The notes under the pieces: generated by a model
Told to the model about the DNA's origin: nothing
Seen by the model: only the letters and a program-made list of their open reading frames with translations
Database searches by the model: none
Shown: in pieces, positions 8,231 to 16,032 of the stretch
Layout of the letters: each line of letters opens with the position of its first letter
Position numbering within the stretch: the first letter of the stretch is position 1
Position numbers and translations under genes: made by a program
Source: a virus
Strand: one strand, 5' to 3'
IMG/VR virus record: IMGVR_UViG_3300048837_000243
Span: 1-23,231 of that record
DNA length: 23,231 nt

Positions 8231-8959
8231 TCAGCTCTCCGGAACGATCAGCGCCGCGGACTTCATCCGCCGCACCATGTCGTCTGAACTCTTTGCCGCC
8301 CCGCCCATGCGCAGCACGCGGCCGCCACCATCGCGCTTGATCCAGTCCGCCTTCATCTTCTCGAAGTCGAGCTGCTCGGACGCGTAGGCCTCATGGTCGT
8401 TCTTCAGGTGGTTCATCACCATGCCGAGGGTGATCAACTCGTCATCCCAGAGCGTCGTATCAGTGTCAGCCGCAAAGCGCGCGAGCAGATCGCCGTCGTC
8501 GTTCTTGCCGATCGCTTTGCGGATATACGTGAAGGCGATCGTGCTGCCCGCCAGTGGCGTCGGCGACAACCGGTACGTGTCGCCCATGATCGCGAACGCA
8601 GGCTCGATCCGGCCGATCGTGCCAGACTTCGCCTCAGCCCACTCCTGAGCATTCAGAGGGCCGCACAGGCGCCGGCGCAACGTCTCGTCCCACGCCGTAT
8701 CGAGCACCGCGCGATCGAAGTCGGCCGGCAATCCAGCCGTCTGTATCTCGGCTGCGATCGTCGTGAACGAATGCCGCTCCTGCAGGACCTGCCAATCGAA
8801 GTCGGCGGCGAGATGCCGACAGGTCTGCGTCAGCGCGCGCAGCAGCTTCCTATCGCTGACGTCGCCCTCGTTGTACGCTCCGAAGAGCGTCAACGGGCGC
8901 TGCAGGCCGAGTTGGTCGGCGACGTCAATCACCAACTCGAGGATCGTCGAGCGGATCAT
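8231..8959 (-). CDS. Head-to-tail adaptor (P22 gp4-like / gp11-like connector)
   Basis: 242 residues, ATG 8959, overlapping the exonuclease gene by ATGA. The N-terminus (TILELVIDVADQLGLQRP, then KLLRALTQTCRHLAADFDWQ) is the helical pattern typical of phage adaptor proteins: a helix, a loop naming a sequence position, and a second helix ending in D-W-Q. A middle beta-rich part (RLSPTPLAGSTIAFTYIRK, about residues 128-146) and a C-terminal helix with HEAYASEQLDFEKMKAD follow. Adaptors form a dodecameric ring under the portal and hold the tail hub. P22 gp4 is shorter (166 residues), so the match is to the wider adaptor family. Its place between capsid genes and the gp10-like gene supports the call. 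Confidence 0.7.
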   Translation of the reverse strand: MIRSTILELVIDVADQLGLQRPLTLFGAYNEGDVSDRKLLRALTQTCRHLAADFDWQVLQERHSFTTIAAEIQTAGLPADFDRAVLDTAWDETLRRRLCGPLNAQEWAEAKSGTIGRIEPAFAIMGDTYRLSPTPLAGSTIAFTYIRKAIGKNDDGDLLARFAADTDTTLWDDELITLGMVMNHLKNDHEAYASEQLDFEKMKADWIKRDGGGRVLRMGGAAKSSDDMVRRMKSAALIVPES

Positions 8960-9384
8960 ACGACGACCTCACAAAGCCGATCGACGTGCCACTCCATCAG
9001 CGCTAGCGCGTCAGACAGAGCGTTATGAGGATTGGCAGGCGAAAGCGGGCCGGACTGTATAAGTCTCATTTGCAGCTCCAGCCTCGGCGCAATGCCTCCT
9101 GGCAGGCACAGCGACTGCATGAGGTGCGCGAAGTCCTCCGGCCAGTCCGCATAAATCGTCTCTCCCTGGTGGCGTTGGAGATAGGCCCAGAGCGCGCCCT
9201 GAAACGCGTCGTGGTCAACCGGATCGCTCGCCAAGATTGGCAGTACGTGCTCTGCCACCCACGGGTGGACGTCGCGCGGCGGCGGAAGGACCGCGTAGAA
9301 GTGATCGCCGTCGGTTGACGCCAGGGCGAGCGAAATCAACTCGCCCTTAAAGCCGTTGAACTCGGTGTCCAGGTAGAGCGGCAT
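8956..9384 (-). CDS. DEDDh-type 3'-5' exonuclease/exoribonuclease
   Basis: 142 residues, ATG 9384, sharing one base (TGATG) with the preceding stop. It shows all five residues of a DEDDh nuclease in order: Asp6 and Glu8 in LDTEFN, Asp80 in YADWPEDF, His120 and Asp125 in PHNALSDALAL. The compact size and LDTEFNGFKGELISLALA opening resemble the Rv2179c-like 3'-5' exoribonuclease group and RNase T relatives. Such enzymes remove nucleotides from 3' ends of RNA or single-stranded DNA with two metal ions. It lies among virion assembly genes, between a coiled-coil protein and the adaptor, which is unusual for a nucleic acid enzyme. The substrate cannot be told from sequence. Confidence 0.75.
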   Translation of the reverse strand: MPLYLDTEFNGFKGELISLALASTDGDHFYAVLPPPRDVHPWVAEHVLPILASDPVDHDAFQGALWAYLQRHQGETIYADWPEDFAHLMQSLCLPGGIAPRLELQMRLIQSGPLSPANPHNALSDALALMEWHVDRLCEVVV

Positions 9385-10037
9385 CAGGCAGCTGCTCTGC
9401 CAGCGCTTCTCCGGCTACCCGTCGCCGCAGGCGCCGGCGTGTCTTCCGTCGACGCAGGCTCAGGACGGGTCATCTCCTGCATCAGCGCCATCATCTCCTT
9501 CAACTGCTCTTTGAGCTCCGCATTGTCCTGTTCGAGCTTGGCCATCCGAGCAGCGTCGCCGGCGGTCGTCTCGGCGGCGAGGAACTTCTTCGCCAGATCC
9601 CGAAGAGCGAGGGCGTTGGCAAGCCCGGTCTTCATGATGACGATGTCCGAGGCGTTGGCCACCTCCTCGATCGAGGTCAGGCCTGACTGCTTCAGAACTG
9701 CCGCCTGGGCCGGCGTCACAGCGGGCCAAGCGCCCAGCGGCGTGCCGCTCTCGGGCATGGCATTGTTCTTCTTCCAATGATCGTAGTCCGGCTGGACGCG
9801 CTGCCAGAGCTTGAGAGCAATCAGCGACGCGATATTGTCGCCGCACTCCTCGAGCGGCCGGACCTTCATCATCTTGCGGACTTCGCGGATGATGACCGTC
9901 TTGCTGTCGCCCTGCGGCGAGTACGTGATCACATCGAACTCTTCGAGTTCGCCAGTCGATGATGAGCGGCGGTAATGCGTCTCGAAGCCGTGGATCTTGA
10001 TCGCGATGTCGTTCTTGATCTGGATGTCGGAGCTCAT
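9384..10037 (-). CDS. Unassigned coiled-coil protein of the structural operon
   Basis: 217 residues from ATG 10037, chosen over an upstream in-frame start at 10088 because GAGG sits five bases before it and the upstream extension would run through a strong hairpin. The first 75 residues look beta-rich (DIAIKIHGFETHYRR, SKTVIIREVRKMM). Residues about 105-150 carry SGTPLGAWPAVTPAQAAVLK and SGLTSIEEVANASD, the latter like a helix-hairpin-helix turn. Residues 165-200 form a clear coiled coil (AKLEQDNAELKEQLKEMMAL). The C-terminus is Pro/Ala-rich and disordered. Proteins of this build occur near the capsid gene in related phages, but I cannot name a function. Confidence 0.65.
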   Translation of the reverse strand: MSSDIQIKNDIAIKIHGFETHYRRSSSTGELEEFDVITYSPQGDSKTVIIREVRKMMKVRPLEECGDNIASLIALKLWQRVQPDYDHWKKNNAMPESGTPLGAWPAVTPAQAAVLKQSGLTSIEEVANASDIVIMKTGLANALALRDLAKKFLAAETTAGDAARMAKLEQDNAELKEQLKEMMALMQEMTRPEPASTEDTPAPAATGSRRSAGRAAA

Positions 10038-10056
10038 GAATTCCTCGAAGGGTAAT

Positions 10057-10080
10057 GGGTGACGGGAACGCCCGTCACCC
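10057..10080 (-). other. Perfect 10-bp stem hairpin after the decoration gene
   Basis: GGGTGACGGG at 10057-10066 pairs fully with CCCGTCACCC at 10071-10080 around a 4-base loop. It lies 18 bases after the stop of the 198-residue gene and 19 bases before the next start. On the minus strand no U-run follows, so it is not a standard rho-independent terminator. It may block 3' exonucleases, partly pause polymerase or mark a processing site. Confidence 0.8.
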
Positions 10081-10098
10081 CGCTGCATGGGCTCCAGA

Positions 10099-10695
10099 TC
10101 AGACGCGCTGCAGCGTCACGAAGCCGTTGATGGTTCGGCTGCCGGTCGAAGAACCACTGCCGACCAGCGTGATCGTGGCGCCCTGATCGCCGGTGTTGGC
10201 GGCCGTCGGCGTTGCACTGTCCTTGTCGCCTGCGGCAGAACCGGCCTGCGTGACGGTCACAACACCGTCGGTGACGTCGACGCCGGCGATCTTCGTTGTC
10301 AGCACGAAGTTGCCGCTGGCGAGCGCGCCGCCCAACAGCACGGTGTCGATCCGCTTTATGCGGAAGTTGAACGGCGCCACGATCGTGGCCGTCGCGGCAT
10401 CGCCACCGTTGGCCGAGAGTGCGTAGAACGGGATGACAACCTCGTCCTCTGCCGACTGGCGGACCCAGCCGTACTCTCCAGAGGCGAAGGCAGCATCAGC
10501 GTACCAACCCGCACCCGATGAAATGACGCCGCTGTTGGGATCGAACTCGCAAGGCCCAGCCGAAATGGACCCCGCGGCCTGGCCGTAGCCAATCAGCTGG
10601 TTGGCGTTCGCGAATTCGGTGACGCCCAGCGCATGTTCCTTGTAGGTCGTGCGGTGCGTGGTGTTCGCACCGAGGTGATTCTTGCTGTAGTACAT
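10099..10695 (-). CDS. Probable head decoration or minor head protein
   Basis: 198 residues, ATG 10695, with GGAG seven bases upstream. The C-terminal half (residues about 85-198) alternates short hydrophobic strands with Thr/Gly/Ser turns (NFRIKRIDTVLLGGALASGN, TDGVVTVTQAGSAAG, ATITLVGSGSSTGSRT), the pattern of a beta-sandwich surface protein. There is no signal peptide, membrane segment or enzymatic motif. It sits immediately after the major capsid gene, the usual place of a decoration (cement) protein. It is separated from both neighbours by strong hairpins, suggesting its transcript level is set apart. The decoration role is inferred from position and composition; another surface structural protein is possible. 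Confidence 0.6.
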   Translation of the reverse strand: MYYSKNHLGANTTHRTTYKEHALGVTEFANANQLIGYGQAAGSISAGPCEFDPNSGVISSGAGWYADAAFASGEYGWVRQSAEDEVVIPFYALSANGGDAATATIVAPFNFRIKRIDTVLLGGALASGNFVLTTKIAGVDVTDGVVTVTQAGSAAGDKDSATPTAANTGDQGATITLVGSGSSTGSRTINGFVTLQRV

Positions 10696-10726
10696 TGGGT
10701 TTCTCCGATGGATGGGGATATGCGAA

Positions 10727-10744
10727 GGGGCGCCGAAGCGCCCC
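10727..10744 (-). other. GC-rich UUCG-loop hairpin after the capsid gene
   Basis: GGGGCGC at 10727-10733 pairs with GCGCCCC at 10738-10744; read on the minus strand the loop is UUCG, an unusually stable tetraloop. It lies 29 bases after the capsid stop. No U-run follows, so full termination is unlikely; a stabilising or partly terminating hairpin that keeps capsid mRNA high is plausible. Confidence 0.8.
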
Positions 10745-10773
10745 CTGTCTCAGCCTCTGTCTGTCAGTGTCGC

Positions 10774-11751
10774 TTACGCAGCGACGAACCGGCCCTGATG
10801 CCGAAGGCTCGTGCAAACCATCTGGCCCATCCAGAAGTACGGGATGGCGATGCCGTCCTGATCGACCGGCACCCGCTCGTTTTCAGCACCCCAATGAGCA
10901 TCTTCGTGCTCGATCATGTAGAGGTACTTCGAGTTGGTCGCGTACCCGGTCTCGCCGGTGAACCCACCGTTGGCGTTGAGGTCGTGAATAACCGGCACAC
11001 CATCCGTCATCGCCAGCGTCTCGAAGCCGAGCTCGGCCTTCTTGACGCTCATGAAACGCTGCTGCGCCTGAAGTGACGCTTGGTAGACCTCGTAGAGGTC
11101 GTTGGTCAGCGTGTAGAGGTCCGGTTTCTCGGCGCCGATCGTGCACTTGATGTGCAGCTTGTTGAGAGAGCGCTTGACGTTGTCCGGCGTGCCCCAATAG
11201 CCCGAATTGTCCTCGACCTGGACCTTGTTGCGCCACCACGGATTGACGCTCGCCGTCCCCTGGATGCCTCCGCGAGTACCTTCCCCGCTTTCGGTGATGA
11301 GCGCGTCCAGGCCTCCGATGGAGCCGTCAACCGAACCATCCCCATAGACCTCGGTCGCCATCGCGTTTGCGATGCCCGAAACCAGGTTGTCCTTCTTCGC
11401 CTTGACCAGCTTGATCATGGCGCCCTTGCCGCGGTTGATGCGGAGCTCCTTGCCGGAAGCCACCACATAAGCCGCTTTCTGGCGCCAGTCGTACTTCACG
11501 GCGCTCAGGAAGTCGTTCTGGCTCAGGTTGAGGCGCTGGAAGTCGGTGTAGTTCATGATCGTCTGGTTGTGAGCGTACGCGATCGGGTAAGTGATCTCGG
11601 TGCCGCCATCCACTTCTCGGCGAATGTGGCCGCGCTCTTTCATCAAACGCCAGAGGGCGTTGTGTTCGATCACCTGATCGGTGATCGTCTTGCCCTGGAA
11701 ACGATGCTGAGCCGTGATCATCTGGGTGAACACGGCACTTGGACCTGCCAT
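10774..11751 (-). CDS. Major capsid protein
   Basis: 325 residues, starting MAGPSAVFTQMITAQHRFQ. It directly follows the scaffold gene and has a strong AGGAG site (11761-11765) nine bases before its ATG, as expected for the most abundant virion protein. Features fit a tailed-phage capsid subunit of the HK97 fold group: an N-terminal arm, LTNDLYEVYQASLQAQQRF around residues 214-232, and a closing region naming FMGQ-like contacts (YFWMGQMVCTSLRHQGRF). It is shorter than P22 coat (430 residues). The call rests on order (terminase, portal, scaffold, then this), size and general resemblance to phage major capsid proteins; I cannot test the fold here. Confidence 0.8.
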   Translation of the reverse strand: MAGPSAVFTQMITAQHRFQGKTITDQVIEHNALWRLMKERGHIRREVDGGTEITYPIAYAHNQTIMNYTDFQRLNLSQNDFLSAVKYDWRQKAAYVVASGKELRINRGKGAMIKLVKAKKDNLVSGIANAMATEVYGDGSVDGSIGGLDALITESGEGTRGGIQGTASVNPWWRNKVQVEDNSGYWGTPDNVKRSLNKLHIKCTIGAEKPDLYTLTNDLYEVYQASLQAQQRFMSVKKAELGFETLAMTDGVPVIHDLNANGGFTGETGYATNSKYLYMIEHEDAHWGAENERVPVDQDGIAIPYFWMGQMVCTSLRHQGRFVAA

Positions 11752-11760
11752 GACTTTAGT

Positions 11761-11765
11761 CTCCT
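11761..11765 (-). promoter_or_regulatory. Strong ribosome binding site of the capsid gene
   Basis: The minus strand reads AGGAG nine bases before ATG 11751. It lies in the short gap after the scaffold stop, one of few gaps in an operon otherwise joined by overlaps, consistent with high independent translation. Confidence 0.75.
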
Positions 11766-11775
11766 ATGAGGGGGA

Positions 11776-12993
11776 TCAGGCGGCCGATGCGCGGTCGAAT
11801 ACGTCCGCGAGCATGTCATCCTCGCTCGCGAAACGCTGAACCGCCTTGGCCGCGGTGCTGACGTTCACCGCGCCGGCGCGCTTCGCCTTCTCCGCGGCCG
11901 TCCTGGCTTCTTCAGCCTGACGACTGGCGGTCGCTTCGCGCTTCGCAGCTTCGATCAACGGCTTGACTGCGAGCTCGTACGCCTCCGGCAGGGTGGATGC
12001 TTTGCCATCGGCAAGGATCTGACCCATCGAAGCTCGAACGATCTCGAAATGCGGGTACTTCGGCTGCCCACCCTCGTCGACGGTGGCCGCGAATTCCGCG
12101 ACAGACCGTTCGAGGTTGGCACTTGCCGTCGTTTGCGTGTTGCGCTCGATTGCATCGAGGCGCGCCTGCAGGCGTGCATTCTGTTGCTGGAGATCGTGCA
12201 CCATCGGATGATGCTCGCTCGTCGGAAGCGAGGGATCCGCCTGGTCATCAGGCTCCATCAGTTGCAGAGGAACGCCGTAGTCACGAGCCATCCCCATCAG
12301 AACGGCCTGCTTCTGTTTGAAGGTGCCGTGACGCAGCGCCTGCTCTGTACTCAAAATACCCTTGATGATGTCGGCAGGCGTCGACTTGAACGCGGCCGAG
12401 AGCTCATCGAAATACTCAGCATGCTCATTCACCAAAGTCACAAGCGGATCGGCCGACTTGCGCAGGTCGGCGAGGTCCTGTTGCGCCTTCGTCAACGCGC
12501 CGAGCTGGGCCGACTGACGCGCAACGACGAACTTCTGCGCTTCGGGCGATAGCTTGGCGAACTCGGCCTTGTCTTCCTCCGACCAGCCGCGCTGATGGCC
12601 GGAATAGTCCACCTTGGACTGATCGGCCTTCGTATCCGCGGGAGCCTTCTCGGTTGACGCCGCCTTCTTGTCGGCCGGCTCCTTGGCAACGACCTTGTCA
12701 GGTGCTGCCTCCTTGTCGGCCTTCAACTCCGGGTTCTTCGAGACGAATTTGCCGCTCGCGTCGCGCTCCGGCGCGCCGCCACCATCGGCCTTTGCCACCT
12801 TCTGAGCATCGTCGTCGCCGGCGGCGGATTCGTCCTCCTCGGACGCCTCGTCATAGACGCGCGACAGCAGCTCGTCCTCTGTTTCAGTCGATGCCGCCGA
12901 CAAGTCGGCCTTCGCCGGCGTGGCGGCAGCCTGTGTCGTCTCCGTCGAGCTCGAGCTCGCGGACTGGGTCGTCTCAGCGGTTTCGATTGTCAT
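11776..12993 (-). CDS. Capsid scaffolding protein
   Basis: 405 residues from ATG 12993, which overlaps the preceding stop as ATGA; an in-frame start at 13053 would lie inside the upstream gene. The N-terminal 140 residues are acidic and low in complexity (SEEDESAAGDDDAQKVAKAD, many Lys-Ala-Asp runs), typical of disordered scaffold. GWSEEDKAEFAKLSPEAQKF (about residues 135-154) is a segment commonly seen in phage scaffolds. Residues 160-290 are helical, with a coiled coil near LQQQNARLQARLDAIERN. The C-terminus is basic and Ala-rich (KRAGAVNVSTAAKAVQRF), as needed to bind coat. Scaffolds shape the procapsid and leave before or during packaging. Position just before the capsid gene supports this. 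Confidence 0.8.
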   Translation of the reverse strand: MTIETAETTQSASSSSTETTQAAATPAKADLSAASTETEDELLSRVYDEASEEDESAAGDDDAQKVAKADGGGAPERDASGKFVSKNPELKADKEAAPDKVVAKEPADKKAASTEKAPADTKADQSKVDYSGHQRGWSEEDKAEFAKLSPEAQKFVVARQSAQLGALTKAQQDLADLRKSADPLVTLVNEHAEYFDELSAAFKSTPADIIKGILSTEQALRHGTFKQKQAVLMGMARDYGVPLQLMEPDDQADPSLPTSEHHPMVHDLQQQNARLQARLDAIERNTQTTASANLERSVAEFAATVDEGGQPKYPHFEIVRASMGQILADGKASTLPEAYELAVKPLIEAAKREATASRQAEEARTAAEKAKRAGAVNVSTAAKAVQRFASEDDMLADVFDRASAA

Positions 12994-13355
12994 GCAGGTG
13001 CCTTGATCGCTGCGGCCTTCTTGGCCTGGCTGTCGAGCTTGTTCTTCGCCCACTCCTTCGTGGCCTCATCCGTCTTGAGGCCGCGCTTGCGGCAGAACTC
13101 TTCGTTGATGAGACCGCGCGGGCGGTTGTTGATCGGCTCCCATGGCGCCAGGCCGCGGTCCGCGAGGCGCTTGATTTCCTCGCGACGCTGAGACCGGCCG
13201 CCGATCACCGCGCCGTTTTCAACAACCGACTGGTACGGTTCCATGTCCTTGATCACGTACATCGGCTTGCAGATGCCCTTGCGCTTCGGCATCGGCATCG
13301 GCTTCCCCGTCTTCGGGTCGCGGAACTTCCCGTCACGCCAGACGTAGCGCGTCAT
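12990..13355 (-). CDS. Small basic conserved phage protein between portal and scaffold
   Basis: 121 residues, ATG 13355, preceded by AGGAAGG, overlapping the scaffold gene by ATGA and the small coiled-coil gene by 23 bases. It is Lys/Arg-rich. The N-terminus YVWRDGKFRDPKTGKPMPMP reads like a short beta hairpin, followed by PYQSVVENGAVIGGRSQRRE and the EWAKNKLDSQAKKAA tail. Similar small proteins occur beside portal genes in other alphaproteobacterial phages. No catalytic or metal motif is seen. Its function is unknown; a head assembly role is suggested by position only. Confidence 0.65.
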   Translation of the reverse strand: MTRYVWRDGKFRDPKTGKPMPMPKRKGICKPMYVIKDMEPYQSVVENGAVIGGRSQRREEIKRLADRGLAPWEPINNRPRGLINEEFCRKRGLKTDEATKEWAKNKLDSQAKKAAAIKAPA

Positions 13356-13476
13356 TCGTCACCTTCCTGAGTTTGAACTCAGCCTCTGCCAGCCGCTGCT
13401 GCGCTGCCTTCAGCTCGCGCAACGCTGTCTGCAGCTCGAGCTTCGCCGCACGGCGTCCCTCACGCGATAGCTTCAC
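13333..13476 (-). CDS. Short coiled-coil protein (47 aa) after portal
   Basis: The start is GTG 13476, overlapping the portal stop as GTGA, with AAGG six bases upstream. It runs 47 codons to TGA 13335-13333, inside the next gene. The product is nearly one amphipathic helix: KLSREGRRAAKLELQTALRE followed by LKAAQQRLAEAEFKLRKV, with Leu/Ala at heptad spacing and 9 or more basic residues. It fills the only otherwise uncovered stretch between portal and the 121-residue gene, and the stop-start overlap matches the operon. It could be a small virion or assembly factor. Confidence is limited by size; the 23-base overlap with the next gene is larger than others here. Confidence 0.55.
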   Translation of the reverse strand: MKLSREGRRAAKLELQTALRELKAAQQRLAEAEFKLRKVTNDALRLA

Positions 13477-15779
13477 CGCGTTGCCTTGCCGTTGCTGGGG
13501 CGCTGGCTCGCCTTCTGCTTGGCTGCCTGGGCCGCAATGCCGGCGAGCTCGCGCTTGTCGGCCATCGTCTCAACGCGGTCCTGCCGATCGAGCTCGCGGT
13601 CCTCGTGCGCTGCTTCGCGCGCATCGTCGCGATCGGTAACGTCCTGCTCGCGCGCCACGGCGCGATCGATGCGGTCCTCTTCCCGCGCATCCGCGTCGGC
13701 AGCAACCTTCTGTTCCTGTCCGGCGAGGCCGATGCCAGCCTTCTGCAGCTCGATCTCGGAACGCCGCAGGTCTATCTGCTTGATGGCGAACGTGAGATCC
13801 TGCATCTGGAAGTCCCAGCGCGCCTTCTGCTCGTACGACGCGATCTCGCGCTCATGACGTTGCGCTTCGCGTTGGTCCTTGCGATCCTCGAGCGCGAGCG
13901 CCCATTCGCGCTCGTCCTGCTTCGCTGCCTCGGCAGCTGCAGCCGCCTCGCTGCCATCGTCCTGAGGTGCCGGCGGTTGCTTGGCAGCCTCGCCCAGCTT
14001 GTCGAGCGCGTCCTCCCCGGCCTTGCCGAGGTTGAACTGGCGGGCAAACGAGATGAAGACCTCGAGCAGCGCGGCAACCGCGAACGGCATCACCGGCGCC
14101 ATCGCCGCGGCTGCCTGGACGATCTGAGCCGTCCCCTGCAGGAACATGTTCAGCTCTTCCTGCCGGCGGCCTACATCGGCGCGCACCGTCGAATCCGTCT
14201 CGATGTCGATCGAGTAGGACCGCATCTGCGTCCGCATGATGCGCATCTCTTCCGGGCCGACCTCCAAGCCGCTCATCAGGCTCAGCTGCTCGGCCGTGAA
14301 CAGCCGGTGCATGATCTCGGCCTTCATGCGGTAGATCTCGCGCGCGACCGCCGCAACACGGTCCTGCCCGCGCTTCAAACGCTGGCTGCCCGCTTGCGCC
14401 TTGATCTCGCTCTGCCCGAGCTTCTCGCGCGGGTCCACCGTGCCGCGCAGAATGTCCGACACGCCCATGATCTCGTAGATCGTCTTCTTGACGCTCTCGC
14501 GGGCCTCATACAGCCCCTGTAGTACCGTCAGGATCGTCTCAAGTGGCCAGTGGTGCACGGCATCAGCCAGGCCGTGGTTGGCGCCTTTGACGAACTCCTC
14601 GCTCGTTCCAGCCGGGATGTACTCGCCGTCCTCGCAATCCTTGAGCGCCTCGAAGTCGGGCGCGTACTTCGGATCGTAAAGGCCGCGGACCTTGAGCTCC
14701 TTCACCAGCGCGCGAATCCGGCGCGTCAGGTCATCCATCTCCTCGATCTGGGTGCGGTAGATGTCGTAAGGGCAGACGGGCGTCAGGCTCCGGAGGCGCC
14801 ATACCGCCTGTAGCGGCTTCGGTACCGGGAAGAAGTTCGCCAGACCAAGCGGATCATCCACGACAAGCAGCGGACGCTCCTTGTCGTGCGGCGTGATGAA
14901 GAGCACCTCGCGCTTCTCACCGCGTGACCAGATCTCATAACCCGGGATGGTCTTCAAGACGCCCTTCGCCTTCGACCGCCGGTCGTTCTCGCTCTCCGAA
15001 TCTGTTCCTTCACTGCTCAGACCGCCAAACCCGAGATCCTCCAGCCGCTTGTCAGCGTCGTTCTCTCCCCGCATCAGCAGGCGAATCTCATCGCGCGAGA
15101 GATCGTGGGCGAACGCAACGAACGGGACCTTCTCCCACAGCAGTCCAGGACCGCGGATGAACCGATCCCACGTCACGAGCTCCGCGCGCACGCTTTGGTC
15201 GGTGATTGACTCTCCTTCAACAATCGGCGTGTACCGGATGCGAGGCACGCCACGGCCGGTCACCTCGGAATCGCGGACGACGTACTCCATCGTGCCGTTG
15301 AAGTCGTATTGATCCACCGAGTACGCCAGACAGCGCTCAGTGATGTCCGCAACGCGCTTGTACTGGCGGGCCTGCTGCATGACCTGACGCCGGCGCTGCT
15401 CGAACTGTCCCATGATCGCCTGGGCTTGCTGCTGAGCCTCTGGCGGCGCATTCTCGTCGATCGGCGGCATCTCCGGAGGATCGGGCATCTCCGGCTCATA
15501 ACGCCGACGAACGTCGGAAACAGGCGTCGAGTTGTACAGCGCGGGAACGCGGACCTCCACGTTGCTGTGGTAGATGTTGAAAGCGGACTGGATATCGTGC
15601 TTCTCACCGCTGCCGGCCTCGTACGTGTCAGACGCTCGGTTCGCGCTGTCGCGCCACGTCTTCTCTTCCTCCTTCGCAGCCTCGATCTTCAGCAGCCACA
15701 GCTCGACCTCGGTCTTCCCGTCCTCGCGAGCGGCACTCTCCGAGGAGATCTGACCTTCTTTGGCGAGTGCATCAGCCAT
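13473..15779 (-). CDS. Portal protein
   Basis: 768 residues, ATG 15779, overlapping the previous gene by eight bases. Size is close to P22 portal (725). The N-terminal region (SAFNIYHSNVEVRVPALYNS, PVSDVRRRYE, about residues 66-95) is the segment that opens many podovirus portals, followed by the wing region with DQYDFNGTMEYVVRDSEVTG and a stem region around residues 330-420. The C-terminal 170 residues are long charged helices (EREWALALEDRKDQREAQRH to DREDARE-like repeats), matching the barrel/coiled-coil tail seen in P22-type portals. Portals form a dodecamer at one capsid vertex, through which terminase loads DNA. Its position after large terminase is standard. Confidence 0.85.
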   Translation of the reverse strand: MADALAKEGQISSESAAREDGKTEVELWLLKIEAAKEEEKTWRDSANRASDTYEAGSGEKHDIQSAFNIYHSNVEVRVPALYNSTPVSDVRRRYEPEMPDPPEMPPIDENAPPEAQQQAQAIMGQFEQRRRQVMQQARQYKRVADITERCLAYSVDQYDFNGTMEYVVRDSEVTGRGVPRIRYTPIVEGESITDQSVRAELVTWDRFIRGPGLLWEKVPFVAFAHDLSRDEIRLLMRGENDADKRLEDLGFGGLSSEGTDSESENDRRSKAKGVLKTIPGYEIWSRGEKREVLFITPHDKERPLLVVDDPLGLANFFPVPKPLQAVWRLRSLTPVCPYDIYRTQIEEMDDLTRRIRALVKELKVRGLYDPKYAPDFEALKDCEDGEYIPAGTSEEFVKGANHGLADAVHHWPLETILTVLQGLYEARESVKKTIYEIMGVSDILRGTVDPREKLGQSEIKAQAGSQRLKRGQDRVAAVAREIYRMKAEIMHRLFTAEQLSLMSGLEVGPEEMRIMRTQMRSYSIDIETDSTVRADVGRRQEELNMFLQGTAQIVQAAAAMAPVMPFAVAALLEVFISFARQFNLGKAGEDALDKLGEAAKQPPAPQDDGSEAAAAAEAAKQDEREWALALEDRKDQREAQRHEREIASYEQKARWDFQMQDLTFAIKQIDLRRSEIELQKAGIGLAGQEQKVAADADAREEDRIDRAVAREQDVTDRDDAREAAHEDRELDRQDRVETMADKRELAGIAAQAAKQKASQRPSNGKATR

Positions 15780-16032
15780 CAGCGGGCTCGTATGTGGCTT
15801 CGAAGATGTCCGGCTTGCAGGGATAGAGTTCGCCTTTCACGCCGCGAATGATCCAGTCGCCCGGCTTGGCCTCCATGACGCCCTCGAGCGTCTGAATGAG
15901 CATGGTGCCTTCTTCCGTATATCGAACCCGTCCGTCGTTGACGTCCTGCGCCACCTCGTATCGCTCTTCGCCTGCGCGGAACTCGAAAGCCTCGATCACG
16001 ACCGGCTTCTTCCTGAACTTCGCCATGCTCAA
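15772..16032 (-). CDS. Small conserved phage protein of unknown function
   Basis: 86 residues, ATG 16032 overlapping the terminase stop as ATGA; a second ATG two codons in (16026) is an equally possible start. The N-terminus KFRKKPVVIEAFEF and the C-terminal PGDWIIRGVKGELYPCKPDI are a pair of motifs repeated in many phage and prophage small proteins. It looks like a compact alpha/beta domain of mostly strands. Its role is not known to me. Lying between terminase and portal, it is co-translated with the packaging genes. Confidence 0.7.
   Translation of the reverse strand: MSMAKFRKKPVVIEAFEFRAGEERYEVAQDVNDGRVRYTEEGTMLIQTLEGVMEAKPGDWIIRGVKGELYPCKPDIFEATYEPADG

Noticed and set aside
10057-10080. 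Hairpin taken as a full rho-independent terminator
   Set aside because: No U-run follows on the minus strand and essential tail genes lie downstream, so it is listed only as a hairpin.
13605-14522. A 305-codon plus-strand frame opposite portal
   Set aside because: It is fully antisense to portal, Leu/Arg-rich with no motif, and would be the only plus-strand gene nearby.
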